Below, one piece after another: positions 55,575 to 64,000 of a stretch of DNA of 64,000 bases. The translations under genes and the position numbers were made by a program. The notes beneath the pieces were generated by a model. That model was not told the origin of the DNA. It worked only from the letters and a program-made list of their open reading frames with translations, and did no database searches. This DNA comes from CAVWQV01 sp963757115 (GTDB lineage Bacteria; Pseudomonadota; Alphaproteobacteria; Acetobacterales; Acetobacteraceae), in assembly GCA_963757115.1 (NCBI GenBank), contig CAVWQV010000007.1, positions 124,001 to 188,000 of the forward strand, given 5' to 3'. Position 1 is the first letter of the stretch; the number at the start of each line of letters is the position of its first letter.

Positions 55575-57218
55575 ATGTCGCGCCCTTCTCCGCTCCTCGC
55601 GCCGGTGCTGTTCCTGCTCGCCGGGCTATCCGCTCTGGCCTGGTGGCTGCCGAACCGCCCGCAGGCCGGAGATGTGCCATTTCCGTCGAAGCGTTTTAAC
55701 TCAGTTTCGTTCGCGGCGTTTCGCGCGGGCCAGTCTCCGCTGGCGGGGGTGTTCCCGAGTGCGGCCGAGGTGGAAGCCGATCTCGCCCTGCTCGCCGGGC
55801 ATGTGCGTGCCGTTCGCACCTATGCGGCAACCGAAGGCGATTACGATCTGCCGGCAATGGCGGAGCGACACGGGCTCAAGGTCTGGCAGGGAATTTGGCT
55901 CGGCGCCGACCGGGCGCGTAACGCACGCGAGATCGCACGCGGCATCGCCCTGGCCCGCGCGCATCCGGAAACGGTCGAGCGTGTGGTGGTCGGCAACGAG
56001 GTGCTGCTGCGCCGCGACCTTTCCGTCGCCGATCTGATCGTGGCGATCGACCAGGTGCGGGCCGCGGTGCGTCAGCCGGTGACCTATGCAGACGTCTGGG
56101 AGTTCTGGCGCCAGTTCCCCGAAGTGGCGCCGCACGTCGATGTGGTGACCGTCCATCTGCTGCCCTACTGGGAGGACGAGCCGACCGGCGTCGACCGCGC
56201 CGTGGCCCATGTCCACGCGGTCTACCGGGACATGCGGGCGCTGTTCCCCGGCAAGCCGGTCGCGATCGGCGAGACCGGCTGGCCGAGCCGGGGCCGCTGG
56301 CGGCGGGACGCCGCACCTGGCCGCGTGGCACAAGCCGTGTTCCTCCGCCGTTTCGTTGCACTCGCGGACGCGGAGGGCTTCGACTACAACCTGATCGAAG
56401 CGTTCGATCAGGGTTGGAAATACCGAAGCGAAGGGACGGTCGGCGCGAATTGGGGCCTCTGGACGGCCGACCGCACGCCGAAGTTCCCGCTTGACGGAGC
56501 CGTCGTGGAGAACCCGGCATGGCGGTCGGAGGCGGCGTTCGGGCTCGTGTTCGGCTTGGTGCTTCTGACGGCAGGGCTGCGCCGGCGGAGCCTTCGCGCT
56601 GGCGCCCAAGTGCAGCTCGCAATCCTTGCCGCCCTGCTCGGCAATGCGCTCGCGTTCGCCGGGGCGGGTACCGTCCCGGTGGTCTACGACGGCCACCAGC
56701 TGCTCGCCGCCACGGTGAACCTCGGAGGGCAGGCGTTGCTCGCGGCCCTCATGATTGACCGCGCAGCGGCTCTGCTCTCGGGTGCGCGTCCGCCGCCCGG
56801 CCGCAGCGGTCGCGAGACGACGAGGGCAATTCGCCGACTACTGCGTGGCGGGCGGCCGGGGCAGCCCTCCGCCGCGTCTGTCTTCGACGATCTCTCGTTC
56901 CTGTTCGCCTGGACGGCGGCCGTGTTGCAGCTCCTGCTGCTGTTCGACCCGCGCTACCGGGATTTCCCGTTGCCTGCGTTCGCCGTCCCGGTCGCGTGCG
57001 TGCTGGCGCGGGCGGCATTGCACGACCTCCCCCACGGCGGGGGTGGGCGCGAGGAGAACTGGGTGGGCGGGGTCCTTGCGGCCGCCGCCGTCGCGAGCGC
57101 CGTCCGCGAGGGCCCGGCGAACCTGCAATCACTGCTCTGGACCGCGGCCGCCCTGGTGCTCGCCGCCCCGCTGCTGTTCCGGGGGGCGCTCACGGCGCTG
57201 CCCCGGGCTCGCGCGTGA
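55575..57218 (+). CDS. Membrane-bound GH17 beta-1,3-glucan hydrolase/transferase (NdvC-like)
   Basis: The 547-residue protein has an N-terminal signal anchor ('LAPVLFLLAGLSALAWWL'), a glycoside hydrolase 17 domain (about residues 35-310) and a C-terminal membrane domain with about seven helices. Catalytic residues are visible: acid/base Glu142 in 'VVVGNEVLLRRD' and nucleophile Glu233 in 'AIGETGWPSRGRW'. The architecture recalls NdvC of Bradyrhizobium, which acts in cyclic beta-1,3/1,6-glucan synthesis, so a periplasmic glucan-remodelling role is plausible. No ndvB-like synthase is in the window. ATG 55575 was chosen over the upstream GTG. A short palindromic segment lies within the 3' part (57027-57067). 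Confidence 0.82.
   Translation: MSRPSPLLAPVLFLLAGLSALAWWLPNRPQAGDVPFPSKRFNSVSFAAFRAGQSPLAGVFPSAAEVEADLALLAGHVRAVRTYAATEGDYDLPAMAERHGLKVWQGIWLGADRARNAREIARGIALARAHPETVERVVVGNEVLLRRDLSVADLIVAIDQVRAAVRQPVTYADVWEFWRQFPEVAPHVDVVTVHLLPYWEDEPTGVDRAVAHVHAVYRDMRALFPGKPVAIGETGWPSRGRWRRDAAPGRVAQAVFLRRFVALADAEGFDYNLIEAFDQGWKYRSEGTVGANWGLWTADRTPKFPLDGAVVENPAWRSEAAFGLVFGLVLLTAGLRRRSLRAGAQVQLAILAALLGNALAFAGAGTVPVVYDGHQLLAATVNLGGQALLAALMIDRAAALLSGARPPPGRSGRETTRAIRRLLRGGRPGQPSAASVFDDLSFLFAWTAAVLQLLLLFDPRYRDFPLPAFAVPVACVLARAALHDLPHGGGGREENWVGGVLAAAAVASAVREGPANLQSLLWTAAALVLAAPLLFRGALTALPRARA
57027..57067 (+). repeat. Possible palindromic element inside the GH17 gene
   Basis: CCCCCACGGCGGGGG (about 57029-57043) is an inverted repeat, followed by GGAGAACTGGGTGGG. 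The 3' portion resembles the right ends of the murE and murD elements ('CTGGGTGAGG', 'GTTGGGTGG'). It is read in frame as 'LPHGGGGREENWVGG', between two membrane helices. Confidence 0.4.
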
Positions 57219-57390
57219 TCCAGGCCCAGGCGCCGAGGGCCGCTCCGACCATGCCCCAGGTCGCGTTGTAGCTCAGCACTGCTGCCGCCCCGGTCGCAAC
57301 CGAAACCACGGACACGACGAAGGGCGCCCCCCGGAACGCCCAGAGCCCGAGCAGCAGCGCTCCAACGCCCCAGACATGGCGATTTTGCAT
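57190..57390 (-). CDS. Small hydrophobic membrane protein (probably frameshifted 5' part)
   Basis: The intact segment has 66 residues with two membrane helices ('GVGALLLGLWAFRGAPF' and 'SYNATWGMVGAALGAWAW') and a short tail. Upstream, near 57400-57540 in another frame, a further hydrophobic stretch ('WVGLTAVALALLALFAL') suggests that the gene is longer and broken near 57390. I do not recognise the family. It is convergent with the GH17 gene, overlapping its end slightly, and divergent from glyQ. The sequence has the composition of a real membrane protein, but the call is tentative. Confidence 0.4.
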   Translation of the reverse strand: MQNRHVWGVGALLLGLWAFRGAPFVVSVVSVATGAAAVLSYNATWGMVGAALGAWAWITREPGAAP

Positions 57391-57612
57391 CCAAAGCAGC
57401 GTCGCCCTCGGCGCGCATGCGAGCGGCGGGGCGGGTGCCGCGCAAAGCGCCAGCCAAGTGCGTGGCTCGACCCCGAGCCGGCGGTAGCGCGAACAGCGCC
57501 AGCAACGCCAGCGCGACGGCGGTCAGACCGACCCAGTCGCGCCGCCTCAGGTCCGTCTCCTTGCTGCCGCGCGTTCGGGGTGCTTAAAGGCGGCCCGCCG
57601 CACGTGACGCCG

Positions 57613-58479
57613 ATGGACCCCGCCAAACCACCGAGCTTTCAGGATCTCATCCAAACCCTGCACGGCTTCTGGGGTCGGCGGGGCTGCGTTCTCCTCCAGC
57701 CCTACGACATGGAGATGGGTGCCGGAACGTTTCACCCGGCGACCACGCTGCGCGCCGTCGGGCCGCGGCCGTGGAACGCCGCCTACGTGCAGCCGAGCCG
57801 CAGGCCGTCCGACGGACGCTACGGCGACAATCCGAACCGGATGCAACACTTCTACCAATACCAGGTGATCATGAAGCCGAGCCCGGCGGATGCGCAGGAG
57901 CTGCTGCTCGCGAGCTATCGCGAAATGGGGCTCGACCCCGCGGTGCATGATTTCCGCTTCGTCGAGGACGACTGGGAAAGCCCCACGCTCGGCGCCTGGG
58001 GCCTCGGCTGGGAGGTATGGTGCGACGGGATGGAGGTCGGCCAGTTCACTTATTTCCAGCAGGTCGGCGGCATTCCCGTAGCACTGCCAAGCTTCGAGAT
58101 GACCTACGGCCTCGAACGGCTGGCAATGTATGTGCAGAACGTGGAGCGGGTCTACGACCTCGACTTCAACGGGGCCGGCGTAACCTATGGCGACGTGTTC
58201 CTGCGTGCTGAGCGGGAGTACAGCGCCTACAACTTCGAGCGGGCGGACACGGCGATGCTGGTCCGGCATTTCGCGGATGCCGAACGGGAATGCGCGGCTT
58301 TGCTCGAGCATCGGCTGCCCCTGCCGGCGTACGACCAGTGCATCAAGGCGAGCCATCTGTTCAATCTGCTCGACGCGCGCGGTGTTATCAGCGTTGCGGA
58401 GCGGGCGAGCTACATCGGTCGGGTGCGGGCCCTTGCCAAGGGCTGCTGCGATGGCTGGCTTGCGGGGGAGAGGTCGTGA
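57613..58479 (+). CDS. glyQ: Glycyl-tRNA synthetase alpha subunit
   Basis: Catalytic alpha subunit of the alpha2beta2 glycyl-tRNA synthetase. The 288 residues are intact: 'FQDLIQTLHGFWGRRGC', 'QPYDMEMGAGTFHPAT', 'GDNPNRMQHFYQYQVIMKP', 'DDWESPTLGAWGLGWEVW', 'TYFQQVGGI' and 'MTYGLERLAMYVQ' are signature blocks of the class II core. I chose ATG 57613; a GTG nine bases earlier is possible. glyS follows about 520 bases later, with a small antitoxin-like gene between them, an unusual separation since the two are normally adjacent. Confidence 0.95.
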   Translation: MDPAKPPSFQDLIQTLHGFWGRRGCVLLQPYDMEMGAGTFHPATTLRAVGPRPWNAAYVQPSRRPSDGRYGDNPNRMQHFYQYQVIMKPSPADAQELLLASYREMGLDPAVHDFRFVEDDWESPTLGAWGLGWEVWCDGMEVGQFTYFQQVGGIPVALPSFEMTYGLERLAMYVQNVERVYDLDFNGAGVTYGDVFLRAEREYSAYNFERADTAMLVRHFADAERECAALLEHRLPLPAYDQCIKASHLFNLLDARGVISVAERASYIGRVRALAKGCCDGWLAGERS

Positions 58480-58553
58480 CAACCGTTTCAAGTGCCGCTA
58501 GGTTCTGGCCGCGAAAAGAGTAACGTCCATACAACCGTAGCGAGCGTAATCCT

Positions 58554-58790
58554 ATGTCTGAGAGTGAGGAAGCTTTCAATCTAGTTCACGAGTTGTCCGC
58601 GCTGACCGGCGAGAGCCCCACCAGCGCCGTCGTCGTCGCACTCCGGGAGCACCTTCGACACAAGCGGCAGCAGGTTTGGGCCGATCGGACCGAGGCGCTG
58701 GGCCGCGCCCTCCGCGTCAGCAACGGCCCGGGCATCCCGGCCAACCATTGCTGGGACGACGGCGACCGGCAGGGCGTCATCGCATCCTAG
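58554..58790 (+). CDS. Orphan VapB-family antitoxin-like protein
   Basis: A 78-residue protein whose first 40 residues ('NLVHELSALTGESPTSAV', 'VALREHLRHKRQQ') match the VapB/PSK_trans_fac antitoxins that bind DNA with an N-terminal fold and neutralise PIN-domain VapC toxins. The tail ends 'DDGDRQGVIAS'. No vapC gene follows: the next 200 bases hold only repeats before glyS. The gene is preceded by an AT-richer stretch that could carry a promoter. It interrupts the glyQ-glyS pair. It is either a solitary regulator or the remnant of a lost toxin-antitoxin module. Confidence 0.7.
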   Translation: MSESEEAFNLVHELSALTGESPTSAVVVALREHLRHKRQQVWADRTEALGRALRVSNGPGIPANHCWDDGDRQGVIAS

Positions 58791-58902
58791 ATCGATTGAC
58801 GGCCGTTTAAGCGGGTCCAGCGGACCATGATGACGTCCGCGACGTCATTGCCGGCCCGGACCAGGTCCGGGGTGGTCCGGCAACCGATCCGCCCATGGCA
58901 TT

Positions 58903-58927
58903 GATGCCGGGATCAAGTCCGGGCATC
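58903..58927 (+). repeat. REP-like palindrome upstream of glyS
   Basis: GATGCCGGGATCAAGTCC followed by GGGCATC forms near-perfect inverted arms and is a second copy of the palindrome at 54141-54163. Just before it (about 58850-58884) lies a related GC-rich palindrome containing CCCGGACCAGGTCCGGG. Together they fill most of the space between the VapB-like gene and glyS. Confidence 0.6.
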
Positions 58928-59002
58928 ACCACCAGGGGCGGTTCCAGTCCGGGCTGATGACCTGGACGGTGTAGCCCTGGCTAAAATAGCTTGGGAACCA
59001 CC

Positions 59003-61097
59003 TTGCCAGAGCTTTTCCTGGAGCTGTTCAGCGAAGAAATCCCCGCGCGCATGCAGGCGCGTGGTGCGGATGATCTGGCGCGGCTGGTTGGCGAAGGTCT
59101 TAAGGATCTGCGGCCGCGTGGCGTTGCCACGTTCTACGGCCCGCGCCGGATAGCGCTCGGGGCGGAAGTGGCCGGAGCCACCGAGAGCACCCGCGTCGTC
59201 GAGCGCGGGCCGCGCGCGAACGCGCCCGAACAGGCGCTCGCGGGTTTTATTCGCAAGCACGGAGCGGCGCGCGACGAACTGCGCCGCGAAGGCGACTACT
59301 GGGTGCTGGACCGGGCGAGCTGAGGCGGTCGGCGCGTCGACCATCATCGCCCGCGCGCTGCCGCCGTTGCTCCGTCGCTTTCCGTGGCCGAAATCGATGC
59401 GCTGGGGTGGGTCGAGCGCCTTCACCTGGGTCCGCCCGCTGCGCCGGATCGTCTGCCTGCTGGACGGCGAGGTGGTGCCGTTCGATCTCCGCGAAGGGGA
59501 TGACGACGGCCACGGTCTGACGAGCGGGAATCAAACGGAGGGCCACCGCTTCCTTTCGCCCGGCCCGGTCGCGGTACGCTCGGCGGCGGACTGGGCGGCG
59601 AAGCTGCGCGCCCGCCACGTCCTGGTGGAAGCGGCCGAACGCAAGTGCGTCATCGCCGAAGGCGTGGCGCGGCTTGCCGCTGAACGCGGGCTCGCGGTGG
59701 TCGATGACCCGGGGCTGCTCGACGAGGTGGCCGGCTTGGTGGAGTGGCCGGTGCCGCTGCTCGGGCGCATCGACCCCGCTTTCATGGACCTGCCGCCCGA
59801 GGTCATGCAGGTCTCGATGCGGGCCAACCAGCGCTACTTCGCGCTGCGCTCGCCGTCGGGCGAGGCGGCGCCGTTCTTCGCTTTCGTGGCGAACACCGAG
59901 CCAGTCGATGGCGGGCGAGCCACGATCGCCGGCAACGAGCGCGTGCTGCGCGCCCGCTTCGCCGACGCCCGGCATTTCTGGGATCTGGACCGACGCACGC
60001 CGCTTGCCGACCGGGTGCCGGCGCTCGACGCAATCACCTTCCACGCCAAGCTCGGCAGCTTGGGCGATCGGGTGCGGCGGATCGAACTGCTGTCCGTCGA
60101 GGTCGCGCGAGCCGTGGGGGCGAACGGCTCCGATGCGAAGCGGGCAGCCCATCTCGCCAAGGCCGACCTGGTGACCGGCATGGTAGGCGAGTTCCCCGAG
60201 TTGCAAGGCGTGATGGGCCGCTATTACGCCTTGCATGACGGCGAGCGGCCGGAGGTCGCGGACGCGATCCGTGACCACTACGCCCCCAAAGGTCCCTCCG
60301 ACGCCGTGCCGAACGCGCCCGTGTCGGTGGCGCTCGCCCTGGCCGACAAGCTCGACTTGCTCGCCGGCTTCTTCGCCATCGGCGAGAAGCCGTCCGGCTC
60401 CGGCGACCCGTATGCGCTTCGTCGCGCCGCACTCGGGGTGATCCGGATCGTTCGCGAGAACCGATTGCGGCTGCGCCTTCTCCCGCTGCTCGACCAAGCG
60501 CTGGACCGAGTAACCGTTGCCAATCAGCTTACCCTCAAGGTGGACGCGGGTGGGCAGCCGACCAATCAAATCGCGATCGAGATACTCGACTTCCTGGCCG
60601 AGCGGCTGCGGGTCCAGCTCCGCGCGGACGGCGCGCGGCACGACGTGCTGGCGGCGGTGTTCGCGGCGGGCGCCGATGACGACATCAACCGTCTGCTCGC
60701 GCGCGCGGATGCCGTGACGGAACTCCTCGGCACGGATGACGGGGCCAACCTCCTGATTGCGTATCGGCGGGCCGCCAACATTTTGCGCATCGAGGATCGT
60801 AAGGACGGCCCGCATGACGGCCTCCCCGAGGCGTCGCTGATCCGCACGGCGCAGGAGGAGGCGGTCGCGTCCGCGCTCGGCGATCTCGCGATACGCCTGC
60901 CGGACATGCTCGAGCGGGAAGATTACGGCCGCGCGATGTCGGCGATGGCTCGGCTCCGGCCTCCGCTCGACGCGTTTTTCGACCACGTCACGGTGAACGC
61001 ACCCGAGCCGGAATTGCGCCGCAACCGCCTCCGGCTCCTGTCGGCGGTGAAGGCCACCATGGACCGCGTCGCGGATTTTTCCCGGATCGAAGGCTAG
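59003..61097 (+). CDS. glyS: Glycyl-tRNA synthetase beta subunit (one frameshift)
   Basis: tRNA-binding beta subunit needed with GlyQ for charging tRNA-Gly. The N-terminus 'PELFLELFSEEIPARMQAR' fits the family best if translation starts at the TTG at 59003. The first frame ends early near 59323; removing one base near 59320 joins it to 'EAVGASTIIARALPP', 'WGGSSAFTWVRPLRRIVCL' and onward. Further blocks are 'MQVSMRANQRYFAL', 'ANTEPVDGG', 'NERVLRARFADARHFW', 'KAAHLAKADLVTGMVGEFPE'-like segments and 'LADKLDLLAGFFAIGEKPSG'. The repaired gene is exactly 698 codons. Since the enzyme is essential, a consensus error is likely. Confidence 0.92.
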
Positions 61098-61197
61098 GCC
61101 TTATAAGCAATGCGGAAACCGCACGGGATCGTGCCGGATCGACCCGGGCGTGGCGTGTGGTAAGGCGGTCATCGAACGCTCAGGAGCACCGGACGGC

Positions 61198-63872
61198 ATG
61201 ACCAAGTGGGTGTACAGCTTCGGCGCGGGCCGCAACGAGGGCCGCGCCGATATGCGCAACCTCCTGGGCGGCAAGGGCGCCAATCTCGCGGAAATGGCCA
61301 GCATCGGCCTGCCGGTGCCGCCCGGCTTCACCATCACCACGGAGGTTTGCACCGCGTTCTACGAGAACGACCGCCGTTACCCGGAGGGAGCTCGATGACG
61401 AGGTTCGCGCTGCCCTGTCCTTGGTTGAAAACGCGGTCGGCCTCCGCTTCGGCGACCCCGAGCGGCCGCTGCTGGTTTCCGTCCGGTCGGGCGCCCGCGT
61501 GTCGATGCCCGGCATGATGGACACGGTGCTCAACCTTGGCCTCAACGACCGTACCGTGGAGGGCCTCGCCCAGGCGTCCGGCGACGAGCGCTTCGCATGG
61601 GACAGCTATCGCCGCTTCATCCAGATGTACGGCTCCGTCGTGCTCGGGGTCGATCACCATCGGTTCGAGGAGATCATCGAGCAGGCCAAGATCGAGGCGG
61701 GCGGCGTCACCGAGGACACCGCGCTCACCGCGGAGGACTGGCGCCACGTGGTGGAAGGCTACAAGGACATGGTCCACAACGAGACCGGCCGACCCTTCCC
61801 GCAGGAGCCGTCCGCGCAGCTTTGGGGTGCCATCGGCGCCGTGTTCGGCTCCTGGATGAACCCGCGCGCCAACACCTATCGCCGCCTCCACGACATCCCC
61901 GCGAGCTGGGGCACTGCCGTCAACGTGCAGGCCATGGTGTTCGGCAACATGGGCGACGATTGCGCGACGGGGGTCTGCTTCACCCGCGACCCCTCGACCG
62001 GCGAGAACCTGTTCTACGGCGAGTTCCTGGTGAACGCGCAGGGCGAGGACGTAGTCGCCGGCATCCGGACGCCGCAGCCCTTGTCACGCCAGCGCGCCGA
62101 GCCCGGTGAGGTGTCCATGGAGGAGGCGCTGCCGCAGGCGTACGCCGAGCTCGTGGAGGTGCGCGAGAAGCTCGAGCAGCACTACCGCGACATGCAGGAC
62201 ATCGAGTTCACCGTGCAGCAGAACCGGCTCTACATGCTGCAGACCCGGAGCGGCAAGCGGACCGCGGCGGCCAGCCTCCGGATCGCCGTGGAGATGGCCG
62301 AGGCGGGCCTCATCGACCGGGAGGAAGCGGTCAAGCGCGTGGTTCCGTCCTCGCTCGACCAGCTGCTGCACCCGATGCTCGACCCGAACGCGCCCCGCAC
62401 CCTGCTCGCCAAGGGGCTGCCCGCCAGCCCTGGGGCCGCCTCCGGCGCGGTGCTGTTCAACGCCGACGAGGCGGAAAGCCGCGCGGCGAAGGGCGAGGCG
62501 GTGATCCTGGTGCGGATCGAGACCAGCCCGGAGGACATCCATGGCATGCACGCGGCCCGCGGCATCCTGACCACGCGCGGCGGCATGACCAGTCACGCGG
62601 CCGTAGTGGCCCGTGGCATGGGCCGGCCCTGCGTCGCGGGCGTCGGCAGCATCAACGTCGATTACGGCGCACAAACGCTGTCCACCGGCGGCCGCACCTT
62701 CAATGCGGGAGACACCATTACGCTCGATGGCGCCACGGGCGAGGTGTTCGCGGGCTCCGTCGCGATGATCGAGCCCGCCATGTCAGGCGACTTCGCGACC
62801 CTCATGGAGTGGGCGGACGGCCTGCGCCGGCTCCGCGTGCGCGCCAACGCCGAAACTCCGCTGGACGCCGAAACCGCGCGCAAGTTCGGCGCTGAAGGCA
62901 TCGGCCTTTGCCGCACCGAGCACATGTTCTTCGATCCCGCGCGCATCGGCGCAGTTCGGCAGATGATCATGGCGAGCGACGAGGCGGGCCGCCGCACGGC
63001 GCTCGAGAAATTGCTGCCGTTCCAGCGCGAGGATTTCCGTCAGCTGTTCACGCATCATGGCGGGGCTCCCGGTCACCGTCCGGCTGCTCGACCCGCCGTT
63101 GCACGAATTCCTCCCGCACGGCGAGGCGGAGCTCGCCGAAGTGGCGGCAGCCCTCGGCACGGACGTGGACGCGATGCACCGGCGGATCAGCGAGCTCGCC
63201 GAGGCCAACCCGATGCTGGGCCACCGCGGCTGCCGTCTCGGCGTGACGTATCCCGAAATCTACGAGATGCAGGCTCGGGCGATCTTCGAGGGCGCGCTCG
63301 CCGTGGCGGAGGAAACGGGCAAGGCGCCGGTGCCCGAGATCATGATCCCGCTGGTCGGGATGCGGCGGGAGCTCGAAATCACGCGCGCGCAGGTCGAGCG
63401 CATGGCGAAAGAGGTTTTCAGCCGCGCCGGCAAGTCGATCGACTACAGCGTCGGCACCATGATCGAGCTCCCCCGCGCCGCGATCATCGCCGATCGCATC
63501 GCCGAGGTTGCCGACTTTTTCTCGTTCGGCACCAACGACCTGACGCAAACCGTGTTCGGCCTTTCGCGCGACGACGCGGGAAAGTTCCTGCCCTACTACG
63601 TGGAGAAGGGCATTCTGCCGAAGGACCCGTTCATCTCCATCGACGTGGAGGGCGTGGGCGCGATGATCCGCTACGCCACCGACAAGGGGCGCTCCGTCAA
63701 GAACGCGCTCAAGCTCGGGATCTGCGGCGAGCACGGCGGCGACCCTGCCTCCATCGCTTTCTGCGAGGAGATCGGGCTCGATTACGTTTCATGCAGCCCG
63801 TATCGGGTGCCGGTGGCTCGGCTAGCGGCTGCGCAAGCCGCCCTCGGCGTGGGCGTCGACCGCACGGCGTAG
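61198..63872 (+). CDS. ppdK: Pyruvate, phosphate dikinase (two frameshifts)
   Basis: Interconverts pyruvate + ATP + Pi with phosphoenolpyruvate + AMP + PPi. ATG 61198 follows an AGGAG ribosome site. The first 65 residues ('WVYSFGAGRNEG', 'LLGGKGANLAEMASIGLPVP') read in one frame. An extra base near 61390 shifts to the long middle frame ('VSVRSGARVSMPGMMDTVLN', 'GGMTSHAAVVARGMGRPC' with the phosphorylated His near residue 466). A second extra base near 63045 leads to 'MAGLPVTVRLLDPPLHEFLP' and 'GICGEHGGDP' with the catalytic Cys near residue 842. The repaired length of 891 codons is normal. glyQ-glyS-ppdK order is known from related bacteria (from memory). Confidence 0.93.
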
Positions 63873-63879
63873 GGTCGCC

Positions 63880-63910
63880 GGCGGTCCCGCGCCAGCAGGA
63901 CCAGACCGCC
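63880..63910 (+). terminator. Possible hairpin after ppdK
   Basis: GGCGGTC (63880-63886) can pair with GACCGCC (63904-63910), with alternative internal pairing of GGTCC and GGACC. It starts 8 bases after the ppdK stop, but no T-run follows, so its role as a terminator is uncertain. Confidence 0.3.
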
Positions 63911-63945
63911 GCGCCGCCGCCTGGTCTTGATCACCTCGAGCAGGG

Positions 63946-64000
63946 TCAGCCTCGCTTGAGGATCGCAATACGGCCGCTCGGCTCGATGACGATGGCCCGG
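63946..64000 (-). CDS. Possible C-terminal end of a minus-strand gene (truncated)
   Basis: Reading in from the window edge on the minus strand, an open frame gives 'RAIVIEPSGRIAILKRG' and then a stop at 63948-63946. The pattern of a beta strand, Pro-Ser-Gly turn and second strand just before the end resembles the termini of some membrane-associated proteins such as the DUF421 type, but 17 residues are far too few to be sure. Confidence 0.2.
   Translation of the reverse strand, partial: RAIVIEPSGRIAILKRG

Noticed and set aside
60034..60986. Minus-strand open frames opposite glyS
   Set aside because: They are shadows of the intact long glyS frame, rich in Arg/His/Gly with no domain.

Overview
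The window is 64 kb of very high-GC DNA, almost fully coding, with overlapping start/stop junctions throughout. The complete division and cell wall (dcw) cluster, an alphaproteobacterial-type LpxC and BamD, RNase P RNA just upstream of mraZ, the separate GlyQ/GlyS subunits next to ppdK, and the HWE histidine kinase all point to an alphaproteobacterium. Rhodospirillales, perhaps near Acetobacteraceae, is my best guess, but that is inference and no 16S gene is present. The MurE specificity motif (DNPR) indicates meso-diaminopimelate peptidoglycan.

Layout. 1-4.5 kb: end of a repeat-rich secreted protein, a CPA1-type cation/proton antiporter and an HWE sensor kinase. 4.6-7.6 kb: a four-gene surface-glycan module (WavE-like protein, GDPD-like phosphodiesterase, HAD phosphatase, sugar nucleotidyltransferase). 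7.6-10.2 kb: queuosine genes tgt-queF-queG, followed by a ribbon-helix-helix regulator and a 69-residue protein. 10.8-14.4 kb (minus strand): a fused 5-oxoprolinase/hydantoinase. 14.5-17.0 kb: a TerB-DnaJ protein, an N-acetylmuramyl amidase and a YpfJ zinc peptidase. 17.07-17.48 kb: rnpB. 17.8-36.5 kb: mraZ, rsmH, ftsL, ftsI, murE, murF, mraY, murD, ftsW, murG, murC, murB, ddl, ftsQ, ftsA, ftsZ. 36.6-42.4 kb: lpxC, bamD, recN, ligA. 42.6-46 kb: Hsp20, an acidic hypothetical, a stomatin-like protein, and an MFS exporter. 46.2-54 kb: tamA and tamB, split by a lower-GC island carrying an Mrr-type endonuclease. 54.2-57.4 kb: a DUF2076 protein, a CoA-binding protein, a GH17 membrane glucanase and a small membrane protein. 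57.6-63.9 kb: glyQ, an orphan VapB-like antitoxin, glyS and ppdK.

The envelope theme is strong. Peptidoglycan precursor synthesis, the divisome, lipid A commitment (LpxC), outer-membrane assembly (BamD, TamAB), muropeptide hydrolysis and surface glycan/glucan enzymes all lie together. Four TGGG boxes at exact 10-bp spacing in front of mraZ look like the MraZ operator.

Quality caveat. At least fourteen genes are interrupted by frameshifts, including essential ones (ddl, ftsA, lpxC, glyS). Most isolated events are single-base insertions, which suggests consensus errors in the assembly. Indels are densest between about 8.3 and 14 kb and I found none between about 16.2 and 32.4 kb. Coordinates of broken genes below span the whole restored gene.
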